DNA of 41,773 nucleotides from Bacteroidota bacterium (GTDB lineage: Bacteria; Bacteroidota; Bacteroidia; Bacteroidales; JAAUTT01). The DNA lies in NCBI GenBank assembly GCA_021779665.1, contig JAJYAG010000038.1, positions 1-41,773 on the forward strand, given 5' to 3'. A program made the translations under genes and the position numbers. Within the stretch, counting starts at the first letter, position 1; each line of letters opens with the position of its first letter. Shown here piece by piece: positions 25,403 through 38,774 of the stretch. Under the pieces are notes generated by a model, which was given only the letters and a program-made list of their open reading frames with translations, was not told where the DNA came from and did not search any database.

Positions 25403-25987
25403 GTGAGTAAAGAAAAGCTATTTGAAGGTGAACTGGTTCGTTTGATCAAACGAGGCGAACAATCAGCTTTTGAAATCTTATTCAGGTTGCACTACAATGC
25501 CTTGATTCATTTTGCAAACACCTATGTAAAACGATCGGATATTGCAGATGAAATTGTACAGGAGACTTTTATCAAAATCTGGGAAATCCGTTCATCAATC
25601 GACGAAACCCGGTCTATAAAAGCATTCCTTTACAGATGTGTGCACAATAACTGCTTAAACTATATCAGGGATCAGAAAAAAATTGTCTATCTGAGCTCTG
25701 AATTCATTTCTGAACTGGAAGGCCGTTTTCAGTTAATTGACGAGAATGCTTCAAACAACTACTTTGAATATCTTGCCTCAGAACAGCTCTCGGCCTTGGT
25801 GCACGATTCGATAATGCAACTGCCCGATCAGTGCAGAGAAGTATTTTTACTGTGCCGCTTTCACGATAAATCCTACCAGGAAATAGCTACCCAGCTGGGC
25901 ATTTCCGTCAACACAGTTAAAACCCAATTATCCAGGGCCATGGCTAAATTAAACGATGCCATAAAATCTGCCGTAAAAAATTTCTAA
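25403..25987 (+). CDS. ECF RNA polymerase sigma factor, Bacteroidota PUL type
   Basis: A 194-residue sigma-70 family factor. Region 2 contains DIADEIVQETFIKIWEI; region 4 contains LPDQCREVFLLCRFHDKSYQEIATQL and the helix-turn-helix SVNTVKTQLSRA. The start is GTG at 25403, which gives the usual short N-terminus before the region 2 helix. It heads a sigma/FecR/SusC/SusD/GH2 series and should direct transcription of the SusC operon once released by the FecR protein encoded 55 bases downstream. Confidence 0.94.
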   Translation: MSKEKLFEGELVRLIKRGEQSAFEILFRLHYNALIHFANTYVKRSDIADEIVQETFIKIWEIRSSIDETRSIKAFLYRCVHNNCLNYIRDQKKIVYLSSEFISELEGRFQLIDENASNNYFEYLASEQLSALVHDSIMQLPDQCREVFLLCRFHDKSYQEIATQLGISVNTVKTQLSRAMAKLNDAIKSAVKNF

Positions 25988-26042
25988 AAATATTGTCACC
26001 CTTTTTAAAGGGCTTCGTGTATTACTTAACAGAAACATTATT

Positions 26043-27179
26043 ATGAATACATCTGATTATAACAATTCTACTGTTTTTGACCTGGGAATCAAATTCTTAT
26101 CAGGAAAGATCACACTTCCGGAACAGCAGGAGTTACAAGAACTTTTGAAAAACGAACATAATAAAATAATTTTCGAAGAACTGAAACAAAGCTGGATGGC
26201 TTCGGGAAATTTTAGTGATGGTAATTTGCAATCGAAACAGGAGATTAAATGGGAAGAACTGAAACAAGCCCTGCAATCTGAAACTGAGACTGAAAATATA
26301 TTTAAAAAATCATTTCTCCGCGTTTTACGTACTGCCGCAATCTGGGTAGCTCTGATCTCACTGGGTTCATTAGCAACATGGTTCGTGCTTAAAGAAAAAC
26401 ATTCTTCAGTAAATCCGTATTGCACAATCAATACACCACTTGGCTCTAAAATGCGGATGGAACTGCAGGACGGTACGGTTGTATGGCTCAATGCCGGATC
26501 GTCATTCAAATACCCGGTGACCTTTTCGGATAAGCAGAGAGATGTTTACCTTTCCGGGGAAGCCTTTTTTAAGGTAGCTTCCAATAAAAATTGGCCCTTT
26601 GTGGTTCACACAAACGAATTGAATGTAAAAGCCGTAGGTACATCTTTTAATGTTAAAGCATATCCTAACGAAAAATCGGTAACAACCACGCTGGTAGAAG
26701 GAATTGTAAAACTTGAGAACCAGGAAAAGAAGTTTTCTTATACCCTGAAGCCAAAACAGGAACTTGTATTTTTGAAAGATAAAACCATTCCCGAATCTGC
26801 CGAAAAAAATGCCAACAGCTCAGAAGTGCAGAATACGCAGGAGTCGACCATATCGCAGGTTGAAAATGCAGTAATTAAAGATGAGGTAAATACCGACGCA
26901 ACTGTATCGTGGAAAGATAAACGATGGATTATTCAGGGAGAAACCATTGATAAATTAGCGGTTATGCTTGAACGCAGGTATAACATTAAAATCAATATTT
27001 TATCGGAAGAGCTGGGTTCTTTTAAATTCAGCGGTACCATCGAAAATGAGACTATTGAGCAGGTTATGGATTACCTGCGATACACTGTTCCGGTGAAATA
27101 TACGCTTAACAAGGGATACATCGATTTGAAGATCGACAATGCTTTAAAGGAAAAATACAAAGGATTCTTAAAAAAATAA
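26043..27179 (+). CDS. FecR-family anti-sigma factor
   Basis: A 378-residue inner membrane regulator. The cytoplasmic N-terminal part (1-95) binds the sigma factor; one membrane helix lies at about 97-116 (AAIWVALISLGSLATWFVL). The periplasmic FecR domain follows (NTPLGSKMRMELQDGTVVWL, VYLSGEAFFKV, VKAVGTSFNVKAYP), then the C-terminal DUF4974 domain (about 300-370) that meets the STN domain of the SusC protein. A low-complexity acidic/Asn/Ser linker of about 45 residues (240-285) separates these two domains and is longer than usual in the family. It should hold the upstream sigma factor inactive until the SusC-like receptor binds its glycan. Confidence 0.94.
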   Translation: MNTSDYNNSTVFDLGIKFLSGKITLPEQQELQELLKNEHNKIIFEELKQSWMASGNFSDGNLQSKQEIKWEELKQALQSETETENIFKKSFLRVLRTAAIWVALISLGSLATWFVLKEKHSSVNPYCTINTPLGSKMRMELQDGTVVWLNAGSSFKYPVTFSDKQRDVYLSGEAFFKVASNKNWPFVVHTNELNVKAVGTSFNVKAYPNEKSVTTTLVEGIVKLENQEKKFSYTLKPKQELVFLKDKTIPESAEKNANSSEVQNTQESTISQVENAVIKDEVNTDATVSWKDKRWIIQGETIDKLAVMLERRYNIKINILSEELGSFKFSGTIENETIEQVMDYLRYTVPVKYTLNKGYIDLKIDNALKEKYKGFLKK

Positions 27180-27244
27180 CAGAACTAAAAACAATTGAAC
27201 TCTAACTAATATACTATGAAAAACAGAAATCCATGAAAATGAAA

Positions 27245-27271
27245 AGCTGGACTTATCAGATAAATCCAGCT
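27245..27271 (+). promoter_or_regulatory. Hairpin in the susC leader
   Basis: AGCTGGA (27245-27251) pairs with TCCAGCT (27265-27271). After one mismatch a further 4 pairs close a 3-base loop. No T-run follows, so it is not a standard terminator. It lies 76 bases before the susC ATG and could control the leader RNA, or be a chance fold in a coding remnant. Confidence 0.35.
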
Positions 27272-27347
27272 CTACAACCGTTTCTCATAAGAAATTCTCT
27301 GCCAAGAATATCTTACAATTATTGTTGAATTAATCCGAATCGAAAAT

Positions 27348-30300
27348 ATGAAAAAAATTTCATTGTGGGATAGATTTGTCCGTCCCGACCGAATAAAAAA
27401 ATTACTACTTATCATGAGACTATCTTTTTTCTTAACTCTGGTGTTAACATTGAATGTTTCAGCTTCAGTCTTTTCGCAAAGTCAAAAGTTTGATTTTTCT
27501 GTGACTGGAACAAGTGTTAAGGATGTCTTAAAAATTCTTGAAACCAAATCGGATTTTCGTTTTTTCTTTAACGACGATCTGTCGGAACTCGACAAAAAAG
27601 TCACCATTTCCGCCAATAAACTCAGTATTGAAGAGGTATTAAGCTCAATTTTCTCCTCCTCTAATATTTCGTATAAGATTTTCGATAATCATGTGGTGGT
27701 TATAGCTCCCGAAATGAATTTTGTACAGCAAATGACAGTTAAAGGAACCGTTACCGATGCAACTTCCATGGAACCTTTACCCGGTGTAAATATTACTGTT
27801 GAAGGTACAACCAGCGGTGTTGTAACTGATATCGACGGAAGCTATTCAGTCGAAGTTCCGGGACCAGATGCAGTCCTCAACTTTTCTTTTGTTGGTTATA
27901 ATTCTGAAAAGGTAGCTGTTGGTGGCCGTAAAGAAATAAACGTATCCATGATTGCCGATATCAAAAAACTTGACGAAGTTGTAGTTGTCGGATATGGTAA
28001 AAACTCCCGCAAGGTGCTTACAAGCTCTATTTCTTCAGTAAAATCGGAAGACTTAAACACAGGTGCTATAAGCGATGTGGGTCAGTTGATCCAGGGAAAA
28101 GTTTCGGGTTTAAATATGAGTTCGAGCGGAGACCCCAACAGACCAGCTGCCATGGTTTTAAGAGGAGCATCCACCGTAAACAGTCCTCAGGGCCCGTTTT
28201 ATGTGATTGATGGTGTTCCCGGAGCTGACATATCTACTGTTGCGCCGGCAGATATTCAAACTATTGACGTTTTAAAAGATGCTGCTGCTACCGCAATTTA
28301 TGGAAACAAGGCATCGAATGGTGTAATAATGGTAACTACCAAAAAAGGTAAAAAAGGCCAGATGCAGATAGCTTATAATGGTTATGTAGGCGTAGAAAAG
28401 GTAAGTAACAAGCTAGATTTAATGAATGCGCAGCAGCTCAGAGATTTCTTGAAAACCAATAATTCGGCCTTTTCGCCCAATGATGACCTTGGAGCTGATA
28501 CCGACTGGCAGGAAGTTGTTGAAAGATCTTCGGCTCTTTCGCACAACCACAATCTTTCATTCAGCGGAGGAACGGAACACAATACCTATAGCGCCAGTAT
28601 CAACTACTTCGATAAGGAAGGTATCTTAAAAACCAGTGCCCTAAACAGAACAATCTTAAGATTATCAGTTGAACAATTTGCATTTAAGGACAAGGTTAAA
28701 TTTGGATTGAATGTTGCCAACTCTCTTACTAATTCTACCTATGTTCCGCTGCAAAATATTGTTCTGCTGCAAATGTCAAAGCACTTACCTGTATCGCCCG
28801 TTATGAATGCTGACGGATCTTATTTTGAAAACCTCAATACCTCGCAGTATTACAATCCATTGGCTATGATGAATCATGCCCAGGATAAAACAAAATACAA
28901 CGGACTGGTTGGTAATTTTACAACCGAGGTGAAATTGCCTTTCGGGTTCTCGTATAACTTGAATATTGCCTATCAGAATGTTACATCTTTACATGGTGAG
29001 TTTTACGATAGTTATTATTCAAAATATCCTACTGCCGGTTTTTATAATAACCCCGATCCCGGTATTGGAATTTCTAAATATCTAATTGGCAGCATTTTTG
29101 GTGTAAAGGGTTCGGCAATCAGAAATACTTACCAAACAACCAACAAAACCTTGGAGAATTATATAACCTGGAATAAAACTTTTGGGAAACACAATATAGT
29201 GGCTGTTGCAGGATACTCCTACCAGAACAATGTTTCGGGCGACGGATTTCAGGCCTCCAGTACCAATTTCCCAACTGATAATGTTGGCTTTAACAACCTG
29301 GGCATAGGATCACCTTATTCAATTTCGGGATATGTTATTGATTTAGGTGGCGATACTTACCAGGAAACAAAGTTCATTTCCGATTTTGCCCGTTTGAATT
29401 ATAGCTTTGGCGATAAGTATTTATTGCAGGCCTCGTTAAGAAGAGACGGAAGCTCTGTTTTTGGAGCAAATAAAGAATGGGGATATTTCCCGTCAGTTAG
29501 TTTGGGATGGAGAGTTGATCAGGAAAACTTCATGAAAAACCAGACTGTCTTTTCAACTTTAAAATTAAGAGCAAGCTATGGCGTAACCGGTAACTCTTTC
29601 GGTGTAAATGCCTATACCGCCAAACTTTTGTATGGCAAATCGGGTAATTATTATTCCAATGGCGTTCTGGTTGCTGCCTATGGTCCTGTTCAGGGTGCTA
29701 ACCCCGATTTACAATGGGAAGAAACCGCAACCAAAAACTTAGGGATTGATTTTGGTATTCTTCAGGATAAAATAACAAGTTCTGTTGAAATTTATGACAA
29801 GAACACCACAGGTATGATTTTCGGATACCGCGTTGATGCAGCTTTGGTTCCCGGCGGAAATATTACTGCAAACGGCGGCAATATCAACAACAAAGGGATC
29901 GAAGTTTCTGTCAACGCTAATCTTATAACTACCAAAGATTTCAACTGGACCTCGAATTTTAATATTGCTCACAATACCAATAAAATAACAAGTCTTCTGA
30001 ACCCTATCACTAACCTCAAGGACTCCATCGGGTACTCAAATCCGGAAGGTAGCGGTCAAACCGGAAGTTCGTTGCAATTATTAAAAGAAGGTGTTCCTCT
30101 CGGACAGTTTTTCACGCTTCAATATGCAGGTAAAGATGCCAACGGGCTATCTCAGTTTGTTGCAAGCGACGGATCTCTTACAAATGCGCCTGTTATTGGT
30201 AAAGACTACCATTTAGCAGGAAGTCCGCAGCCAAAAATAATCCTTGGCTGGTCGAACAACTTCCGTTACAGGAATCTTGACTTATCGCTGTTCTGCCGTG

Positions 30301-30680
30301 GCGTTTACGGGAATAAAATATTTAATGCAACCCGTGCCGACCTGTTTAATGTTTCTGTGGCTGCAACCAATAATATTTCAGTAGATGCTGGCGATGAAAA
30401 GATGACAGACTCAAAAGCCGGTTTTTACTCAACCCGCTATATCGAAGATGGCAGTTATTTCCGACTGGATAATGCTACCTTAGGCTATACTTTCAATGCT
30501 GCCAAATTAAGATTGAAACAATTCAGGGTGTACACTACTGTAAATAACGTTTTCGTAATTACAGGCTATAAAGGTTTAGATCCTGAAGTTAACCAGGGAG
30601 GAGCATCCCCGGGAGTAGATTACAATAACTTCTATCCCAAAACCAGGACTTTCCTGTTTGGTGTAAACGTTACTTTTTAA
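27348..30680 (+). CDS. SusC/RagA TonB-dependent outer membrane transporter with STN domain
   Basis: A 1110-residue glycan importer. The N-terminal extension ends in a signal peptide cleaved near residue 44 (SASVFSQ). An STN signalling domain follows (about 48-120), then a carboxypeptidase regulatory-like domain (130-205). DEVVVVGYG (209-217) serves as the TonB box region, then come the plug (about 218-330, with VLRGASTVNSPQGPFYVIDG) and a 22-strand barrel ending in the C-terminal Phe of FLFGVNVTF. The STN domain indicates direct signalling to the FecR protein encoded just upstream. SusD follows 23 bases later. The start ATG has an A/T-rich leader without Shine-Dalgarno. Confidence 0.96.
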   Translation: MKKISLWDRFVRPDRIKKLLLIMRLSFFLTLVLTLNVSASVFSQSQKFDFSVTGTSVKDVLKILETKSDFRFFFNDDLSELDKKVTISANKLSIEEVLSSIFSSSNISYKIFDNHVVVIAPEMNFVQQMTVKGTVTDATSMEPLPGVNITVEGTTSGVVTDIDGSYSVEVPGPDAVLNFSFVGYNSEKVAVGGRKEINVSMIADIKKLDEVVVVGYGKNSRKVLTSSISSVKSEDLNTGAISDVGQLIQGKVSGLNMSSSGDPNRPAAMVLRGASTVNSPQGPFYVIDGVPGADISTVAPADIQTIDVLKDAAATAIYGNKASNGVIMVTTKKGKKGQMQIAYNGYVGVEKVSNKLDLMNAQQLRDFLKTNNSAFSPNDDLGADTDWQEVVERSSALSHNHNLSFSGGTEHNTYSASINYFDKEGILKTSALNRTILRLSVEQFAFKDKVKFGLNVANSLTNSTYVPLQNIVLLQMSKHLPVSPVMNADGSYFENLNTSQYYNPLAMMNHAQDKTKYNGLVGNFTTEVKLPFGFSYNLNIAYQNVTSLHGEFYDSYYSKYPTAGFYNNPDPGIGISKYLIGSIFGVKGSAIRNTYQTTNKTLENYITWNKTFGKHNIVAVAGYSYQNNVSGDGFQASSTNFPTDNVGFNNLGIGSPYSISGYVIDLGGDTYQETKFISDFARLNYSFGDKYLLQASLRRDGSSVFGANKEWGYFPSVSLGWRVDQENFMKNQTVFSTLKLRASYGVTGNSFGVNAYTAKLLYGKSGNYYSNGVLVAAYGPVQGANPDLQWEETATKNLGIDFGILQDKITSSVEIYDKNTTGMIFGYRVDAALVPGGNITANGGNINNKGIEVSVNANLITTKDFNWTSNFNIAHNTNKITSLLNPITNLKDSIGYSNPEGSGQTGSSLQLLKEGVPLGQFFTLQYAGKDANGLSQFVASDGSLTNAPVIGKDYHLAGSPQPKIILGWSNNFRYRNLDLSLFCRGVYGNKIFNATRADLFNVSVAATNNISVDAGDEKMTDSKAGFYSTRYIEDGSYFRLDNATLGYTFNAAKLRLKQFRVYTTVNNVFVITGYKGLDPEVNQGGASPGVDYNNFYPKTRTFLFGVNVTF

Positions 30681-30703
30681 TCGTTAATTAATTGATTTTA
30701 ATT

Positions 30704-32386
30704 ATGAAAAAGATATTCAAAAATATAATTGTTTTAGGGGCATTTGCCAGTATATTTGGCGCTTGCCATAAAATTGAAGTTGATTTATCATCCCGGTTGA
30801 CTTCCGACGTTTTCCCCTTAACGGAAGAGCAGTTTAATTCTTTAACAGGAACCGTTTACAGCACATTGCGCGGCGTTTACACCGGCGATGTTTTCTGGAC
30901 TCAGTCCCTTGCTTCCGACGAATCCATTCTTCCGGCTTTTGGAGGTAACTGGTACGATGGAGGTAAATACATGCAATTGCATTTACATTCCTGGACAAAA
31001 GACAATGCTATAGTCGGAAGTTTATGGTGGAGCCAGACCAATTTAATTGGTACAACCAACCAAACACTCTATATCCTTAAAACAGCGCCGGAAACTCCAG
31101 CAAAGAAAACCGCAATAGCCGAACTGAAGATGATCAGGGCATTATCTTATTACTGGCTAATGGATGCTTTTGGAAATGTTCCTATTGACACCATATATCC
31201 GTCGAAAGAACTGCATACAAATACACCAAGAGCCCAGGTATTTGCATTTATTGAAGACGAAATAAAAGATGCATTGCCGTATCTGAAACGTGTATCGGGA
31301 CAGGAAATGTATGGCAGACCCAATGCCTTTATGGCGCATGCATTACTGGCAAGAATGTATTTGAATGCTGAAGTTTATACCGGAACACAGCGCAATAACG
31401 ACTGTATCAAATCGTGCGACAGCATCATCAATTCAGGACTTTATACCCTTGAAGCGCGGGATTCCTATCTGAAAATGTTTTATCCCGACAACGGACCAAA
31501 AATGAAGGAATTTATTTTTGCTATTCCTTTTGATGTTACATTCAATTCGAATTATATGTTCCATGCTCGCTACGATTTGAACAGAAACCTTGGTATCCGT
31601 TATAAATATTCCGGTTCAACCAATGGATCTGTCACAAATCCTATCATGGGTAAATCATACCCAAATTCAGGTTTGGTTAATAATAAACCAAGCGGTCCGC
31701 GCACTACTTTGCCCGAATATTATGCACATTTCAACGATCCGAACGACATCAGAAATGGTCAATGGCTCACCGGACAGCAATATTGGCCCGACGGAAGTCA
31801 GATTATGGTCAGAACTACCAATCTGGGATATGATGCCGGCTATACCGGAAGTGAACCCACCAAGGAGTACATTTATCCTCTGGTTTTAAGTCCTAATATT
31901 ACTTTCAGAACTGGTGTTCCGGGCGTAAATGCTGCAACTCTTGATGTAGGTAACGATGAAACTGCCTGGAATATGGGATACAGAAACATTAAATTCTATC
32001 CCGATTACACCAATACGCTTAACAGAAATCAGAATAACGACGTCCCGGTATTCAGATATTCTGATGTTATTTTAATGAAATCGGAAGCCATCCTGAGAGG
32101 CGGCACTGCAACACTGGGACAAACAGCTCTGTCGCTGGTGAACGATTTACGGGCAAAACGCTCCACATCCGCAGCCTGGACCTCCGTAAATCTGGAGTCA
32201 ATCTATAGTGAAAGATGCCGTGAGATGGCATGGGAAGAATGCCACAGAACTGATATGATCCGCTTTGGCAAATTTGAGGGAAGCTGGGGCTTTAAAACAG
32301 ATAATAATACTTTCAAACGCATTTTCCCTATTCCGACCGGCGCGTTTGCAACAAATGATAAACTAGTCCAGAATCCAGGTTACTAA
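30704..32386 (+). CDS. SusD/RagB glycan-binding lipoprotein
   Basis: A 560-residue surface lipoprotein partner of the SusC protein. Lipobox Cys21 lies in SIFGAC. The alpha-helical TPR-like SusD scaffold follows, with blocks such as AELKMIRALSYYWLMDAFGNVP and the C-terminal RCREMAWEECHRTDMIRFGKFEG, plus the terminal IFPIPTGAFATNDKLVQNPGY, which is typical. It forms the lid over the SusC barrel and helps capture the glycan. A TTG at 30692 in frame is rejected; ATG 30704 gives a clean signal. Confidence 0.96.
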   Translation: MKKIFKNIIVLGAFASIFGACHKIEVDLSSRLTSDVFPLTEEQFNSLTGTVYSTLRGVYTGDVFWTQSLASDESILPAFGGNWYDGGKYMQLHLHSWTKDNAIVGSLWWSQTNLIGTTNQTLYILKTAPETPAKKTAIAELKMIRALSYYWLMDAFGNVPIDTIYPSKELHTNTPRAQVFAFIEDEIKDALPYLKRVSGQEMYGRPNAFMAHALLARMYLNAEVYTGTQRNNDCIKSCDSIINSGLYTLEARDSYLKMFYPDNGPKMKEFIFAIPFDVTFNSNYMFHARYDLNRNLGIRYKYSGSTNGSVTNPIMGKSYPNSGLVNNKPSGPRTTLPEYYAHFNDPNDIRNGQWLTGQQYWPDGSQIMVRTTNLGYDAGYTGSEPTKEYIYPLVLSPNITFRTGVPGVNAATLDVGNDETAWNMGYRNIKFYPDYTNTLNRNQNNDVPVFRYSDVILMKSEAILRGGTATLGQTALSLVNDLRAKRSTSAAWTSVNLESIYSERCREMAWEECHRTDMIRFGKFEGSWGFKTDNNTFKRIFPIPTGAFATNDKLVQNPGY

Positions 32387-32416
32387 TATAGTTGGTTGTT
32401 GTTGTTTTATTTGTGA

Positions 32417-32452
32417 AGGCTATGCGATAAATCCCGCATAGCTTTTCTTTTT
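32417..32452 (+). terminator. Terminator after susD
   Basis: GCTATGCG (32419-32426) pairs with CGCATAGC (32435-32442) around an 8-base loop and runs into a T-rich tail. It separates susD from the GH2 gene, only about 60-70 bases before the latter's start, so GH2 has its own promoter or depends on read-through. Confidence 0.85.
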
Positions 32453-32458
32453 TCATAA

Positions 32459-36295
<3,837 letters not shown>

Positions 36296-36414
36296 TCGAT
36301 AGCTATTAGACGATAGTCGATGGGAAATACAGAATTTACAGTCCACGGACCACAGACAACGGTCGACAGACGAATGCAGGGTATACGGTCGAGACGGAGA
36401 TCAGATGACAGATG
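36296..36414. repeat. GTCGAC/CCACAGAC-type repeat, copy 1
   Basis: Low-complexity non-coding sequence immediately after the GH2 stop, built from TAGTCGATAG-, GACGATAGTCGA- and GGACCACAGAC-like units and their complements. Related units recur at 39565-39657 and 40430-40504 (shared GGACCACAGAC / ACCACAGAC). Confidence 0.5.
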
Positions 36415-36429
36415 TTGTTACGATTAGAG

Positions 36430-36492
36430 TAAGGCTGAAAGCCTTTGATAATTCAGCCCAGGGCAAAGCGAAAGCGGCGCTCTGGGTTCATT
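36430..36492. repeat. AGCCCAGGGC-type intergenic repeat
   Basis: AAGGCTGAAAGCCTTT is followed by TTCAGCCCAGGGC and, after a GC-rich spacer, GCTCTGGGTT. It reads as two short hairpins. I recall closely similar text between genes in many Bacteroidota genomes; only one copy is in this window. Confidence 0.45.
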
Positions 36493-36725
36493 TAATCAGA
36501 ATTTATTCTGACGGCGTGATAATATCCCAAAAAGCGCATTGATTTTAACATCGCCGCAGTTGTGGGCTCTATTTAGTACACAAAGCCACAAAAGACCAAA
36601 AATCAAAGCAAACTGTAGGAAATATCTCTCTGTGGTTCTCTGTTTTTTCTCAGTGGTTCTCTGTGTAACAAAATCCAAGAACGCTGGGAATACTCAGAAA
36701 TTTCGAAATTTAAACACCTTTTCCC
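36493..36725. other. Gene-free sequence with a CTCTGTGGTTCTCTGT direct repeat
   Basis: No supported gene. GTGGTTCTCTGT occurs at 36632-36643 and 36653-36664, and the inverse-like ACACAAAGCCACAAAAG lies near 36578. A 67-codon frame across it has no family resemblance. Together with the two preceding repeat blocks this forms a 430-base non-coding junction between the GH2 gene and prfC. Confidence 0.5.
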
Positions 36726-38303
36726 CTAAAATTCCGAAGTAAAATGGAATTTTATCTTTTGAAATTTCTCTTGGGCCATCTGTAAAGTATACGACGAATC
36801 GGCCAGAAAGACATCTCTGCCATGCTTATCCTCAGCCATATACTGATATTTGCGCTTTTTGAAATCTTCCAGCTCCTTACGATCGTCGCTCACAATCCAG
36901 CATGCTTTATAAAGCTGAATGGGTTCGTAACGGCATTGAGCACCATATTCATGTTCGAGGCGATACTGAATAACATCAAACTGAAGAGCTCCAACTGTTC
37001 CAATAATCCTGCGGTTGCTGTTCTTATTGATAAAAAGCTGCGCCACCCCTTCGTCCATTAATTGATCGAGGCCCTTCGCCAGCTGCTTAAACTTCATAGG
37101 ATCAGCGTTTTCGACATATCTAAACAACTCCGGCGAGAAACTTGGTATACCTTTGAAATGGATTGGCTCACCTTCCGTTAGCGTGTCGCCGATTTTGAAG
37201 TTGCCGGTATCGTGAATACCAACAATATCACCCGGAAATGCTTCGTCGATGATCGATTTTTTATCAGCCATGAAAGAAGTAGGGTTCGCAAACTTTAATT
37301 GCTTGCCAAGTCTTACATGGAAGAAATTCTTATTCCTTTCGAACTTGCCGGAACAGATACGCAAAAAGGCAATCCTGTCGCGGTGATTAGGATCCATATT
37401 GGCGTGGATCTTAAAGATAAAGCCAGAGAGTTTTTCTTCATCAGGATTTACCTTACGCTCAATGGTATCGAACGATTTTGGTGTGGGGGCAATCTGAATA
37501 AAGCAGTCGAGCAGTTCCCTGATACCAAAGTTATTCAAAGCACTGCCAAAGAAAACAGGCGCCAGTTTTCCGGCGAGGTAATCCTTGATCTCAAATTCAG
37601 GATAAACTCCATCCACAAGCTCCAGATCTTCCCGAAGCTTGTCGGCATATTCGCCAATGTAACCTTCAAGTTCTTCGCTGTATATATCTTTAATCTCAAT
37701 AGAATCGCCAATCGTTGTTTTTTCAACTTCAGTAAAAAGATTGAGGTTTTGCTCGTAAAGATTATAAACCCCTTTGAAAGTCGGTCCCATGCTTATTGGC
37801 CAGCTCAAAGGACGCACCTTAATCTGAAGCTCCTTTTCCACCTCGTCGAGCAAATCGAAAGGATCGATACCATTGCGGTCGAGTTTGTTGATAAACACCA
37901 TTACCGGCGTGTTGCGCATACGGCAAACGTTCATCAGCTTGAGTGTTTGAGCTTCAACACCTTTGGCGCAGTCGATCACAATAATAACGCTATCTACAGC
38001 TGTAAGTGTACGGAAAGTATCTTCGGCAAAATCCTGGTGACCAGGCGTATCGAGAATGTTGATTTTTATGTCCTTGTATTCGAAACCCATTACAGAAGTC
38101 GCAACCGAAATACCGCGTTGCTTCTCGATTTCCATAAAGTCGGAAGTAGCCGTTTTTTTAATTTTGTTTGATTTTACAGCACCGGCCACATGAATGGCGC
38201 CCCCAAAGAGCAGGAGCTTTTCGGTTAAGGTTGTTTTACCCGCATCGGGGTGACTTATAATAGCAAACGTGCGGCGACGTTTAATTTCATCAATAAATCC
38301 CAT
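36726..38303 (-). CDS. prfC: Peptide chain release factor 3
   Basis: A 525-residue translational GTPase that recycles RF1/RF2 from the ribosome after termination. G1 HPDAGKTT is at 18-25, switch region [13 protein letters not shown]3 DTPGHQDF and G4 NKLDRN. Domain II (about 290-380) and the RF3-specific C-terminal domain ([14 protein letters not shown]) follow. Its length matches E. coli RF3 (529). It is a single gene transcribed towards the repeat block; the exact TAnnTTTG box about 70 bases upstream is its probable promoter. An open frame of 290 codons on the opposite strand is only its shadow. Confidence 0.97.
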   Translation of the reverse strand: MGFIDEIKRRRTFAIISHPDAGKTTLTEKLLLFGGAIHVAGAVKSNKIKKTATSDFMEIEKQRGISVATSVMGFEYKDIKINILDTPGHQDFAEDTFRTLTAVDSVIIVIDCAKGVEAQTLKLMNVCRMRNTPVMVFINKLDRNGIDPFDLLDEVEKELQIKVRPLSWPISMGPTFKGVYNLYEQNLNLFTEVEKTTIGDSIEIKDIYSEELEGYIGEYADKLREDLELVDGVYPEFEIKDYLAGKLAPVFFGSALNNFGIRELLDCFIQIAPTPKSFDTIERKVNPDEEKLSGFIFKIHANMDPNHRDRIAFLRICSGKFERNKNFFHVRLGKQLKFANPTSFMADKKSIIDEAFPGDIVGIHDTGNFKIGDTLTEGEPIHFKGIPSFSPELFRYVENADPMKFKQLAKGLDQLMDEGVAQLFINKNSNRRIIGTVGALQFDVIQYRLEHEYGAQCRYEPIQLYKACWIVSDDRKELEDFKKRKYQYMAEDKHGRDVFLADSSYTLQMAQEKFQKIKFHFTSEF

Positions 38304-38372
38304 AATAATTTTTTATTGCTCCAAAAGTGCCAGTAAACAGTATCTGAATACTTTGCCACCTTAAAGGAGGTG

Positions 38373-38380
38373 CAAAAGTA
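38373..38380 (-). promoter_or_regulatory. Candidate -7 box of prfC
   Basis: TACTTTTG followed by CACC on the minus strand matches TAnnTTTG and its usual downstream context, about 70 bases before the ATG. No perfect -33 TTTG is visible. The leader between box and ATG contains a short CACC/GGTG stem. Confidence 0.5.
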
Positions 38381-38530
38381 ATATTTTTTTGGGATTTGAA
38401 TGAGAAATAACTGGATCAGTAGATGTAGTTACTTTAACATAAATAAAAATGCCGGTTTTTCTGAAAGTCAAAAATTAAAACTATCCTTATTTTGTATAAT
38501 GTTTAGTAATTTTACAAAAAATAGAATATT

Positions 38531-38770
38531 ATGGATCTGCAAACCAGAAAATTGAATGTTATAAAATATCTAATTGGTATTCAGGATGAAAAGGTGTTTA
38601 ATAAAATTGAATCATCAATTTATGAAAGCCAAAAACATGAATCTAAAAGAAATTTAAAACCTTTTACTGAAAAGCAACTCATATCCAGAGCTAAACAATC
38701 CAATAAAGACTATAAAGCTGGTAATTTCAAAACTCAAAGTCAATTAGAAAAAGAATCAGAAAGCTGGTGA
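38531..38770 (+). CDS. Antitoxin of a ParE-type toxin-antitoxin pair
   Basis: A 79-residue charged protein. The N-terminal MDLQTRKLNVIKYLIGIQDE block is the typical beginning of small Bacteroidota antitoxins, and the remainder is helical with a Lys/Glu-rich tail ending LEKESESW that would wrap the toxin. Such antitoxins bind the toxin and repress the operon. The toxin gene starts 4 bases after its stop. Codon and base use is markedly AT-rich compared with prfC and msrC, suggesting mobile origin. Confidence 0.8.
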   Translation: MDLQTRKLNVIKYLIGIQDEKVFNKIESSIYESQKHESKRNLKPFTEKQLISRAKQSNKDYKAGNFKTQSQLEKESESW

Positions 38771-38774
38771 TCTT

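Noticed and set aside
25999-26012. CCCTTTTTAAAGGG in the sigma/FecR gap as a terminator
   Set aside because: The stem is short, has no loop room or T-run, and the two genes are expected to be co-transcribed. It may be part of a conserved leader instead.
36539-36742. A 67-codon frame in the repeat block after GH2
   Set aside because: It runs through the GTGGTTCTCTGT repeats and other intergenic elements, and its residues show no domain or conserved pattern.
37299-38171. A 290-codon open frame on the plus strand opposite prfC
   Set aside because: It lies entirely inside the well-supported prfC gene on the other strand, has no family resemblance, and is explained by the codon use of prfC.
38495-38500. 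TATAAT ahead of the toxin-antitoxin pair as a -10 box
   Set aside because: Bacteroidota promoters use TAnnTTTG and no TTGACA-like partner is present; in such AT-rich DNA the hexamer is expected by chance.
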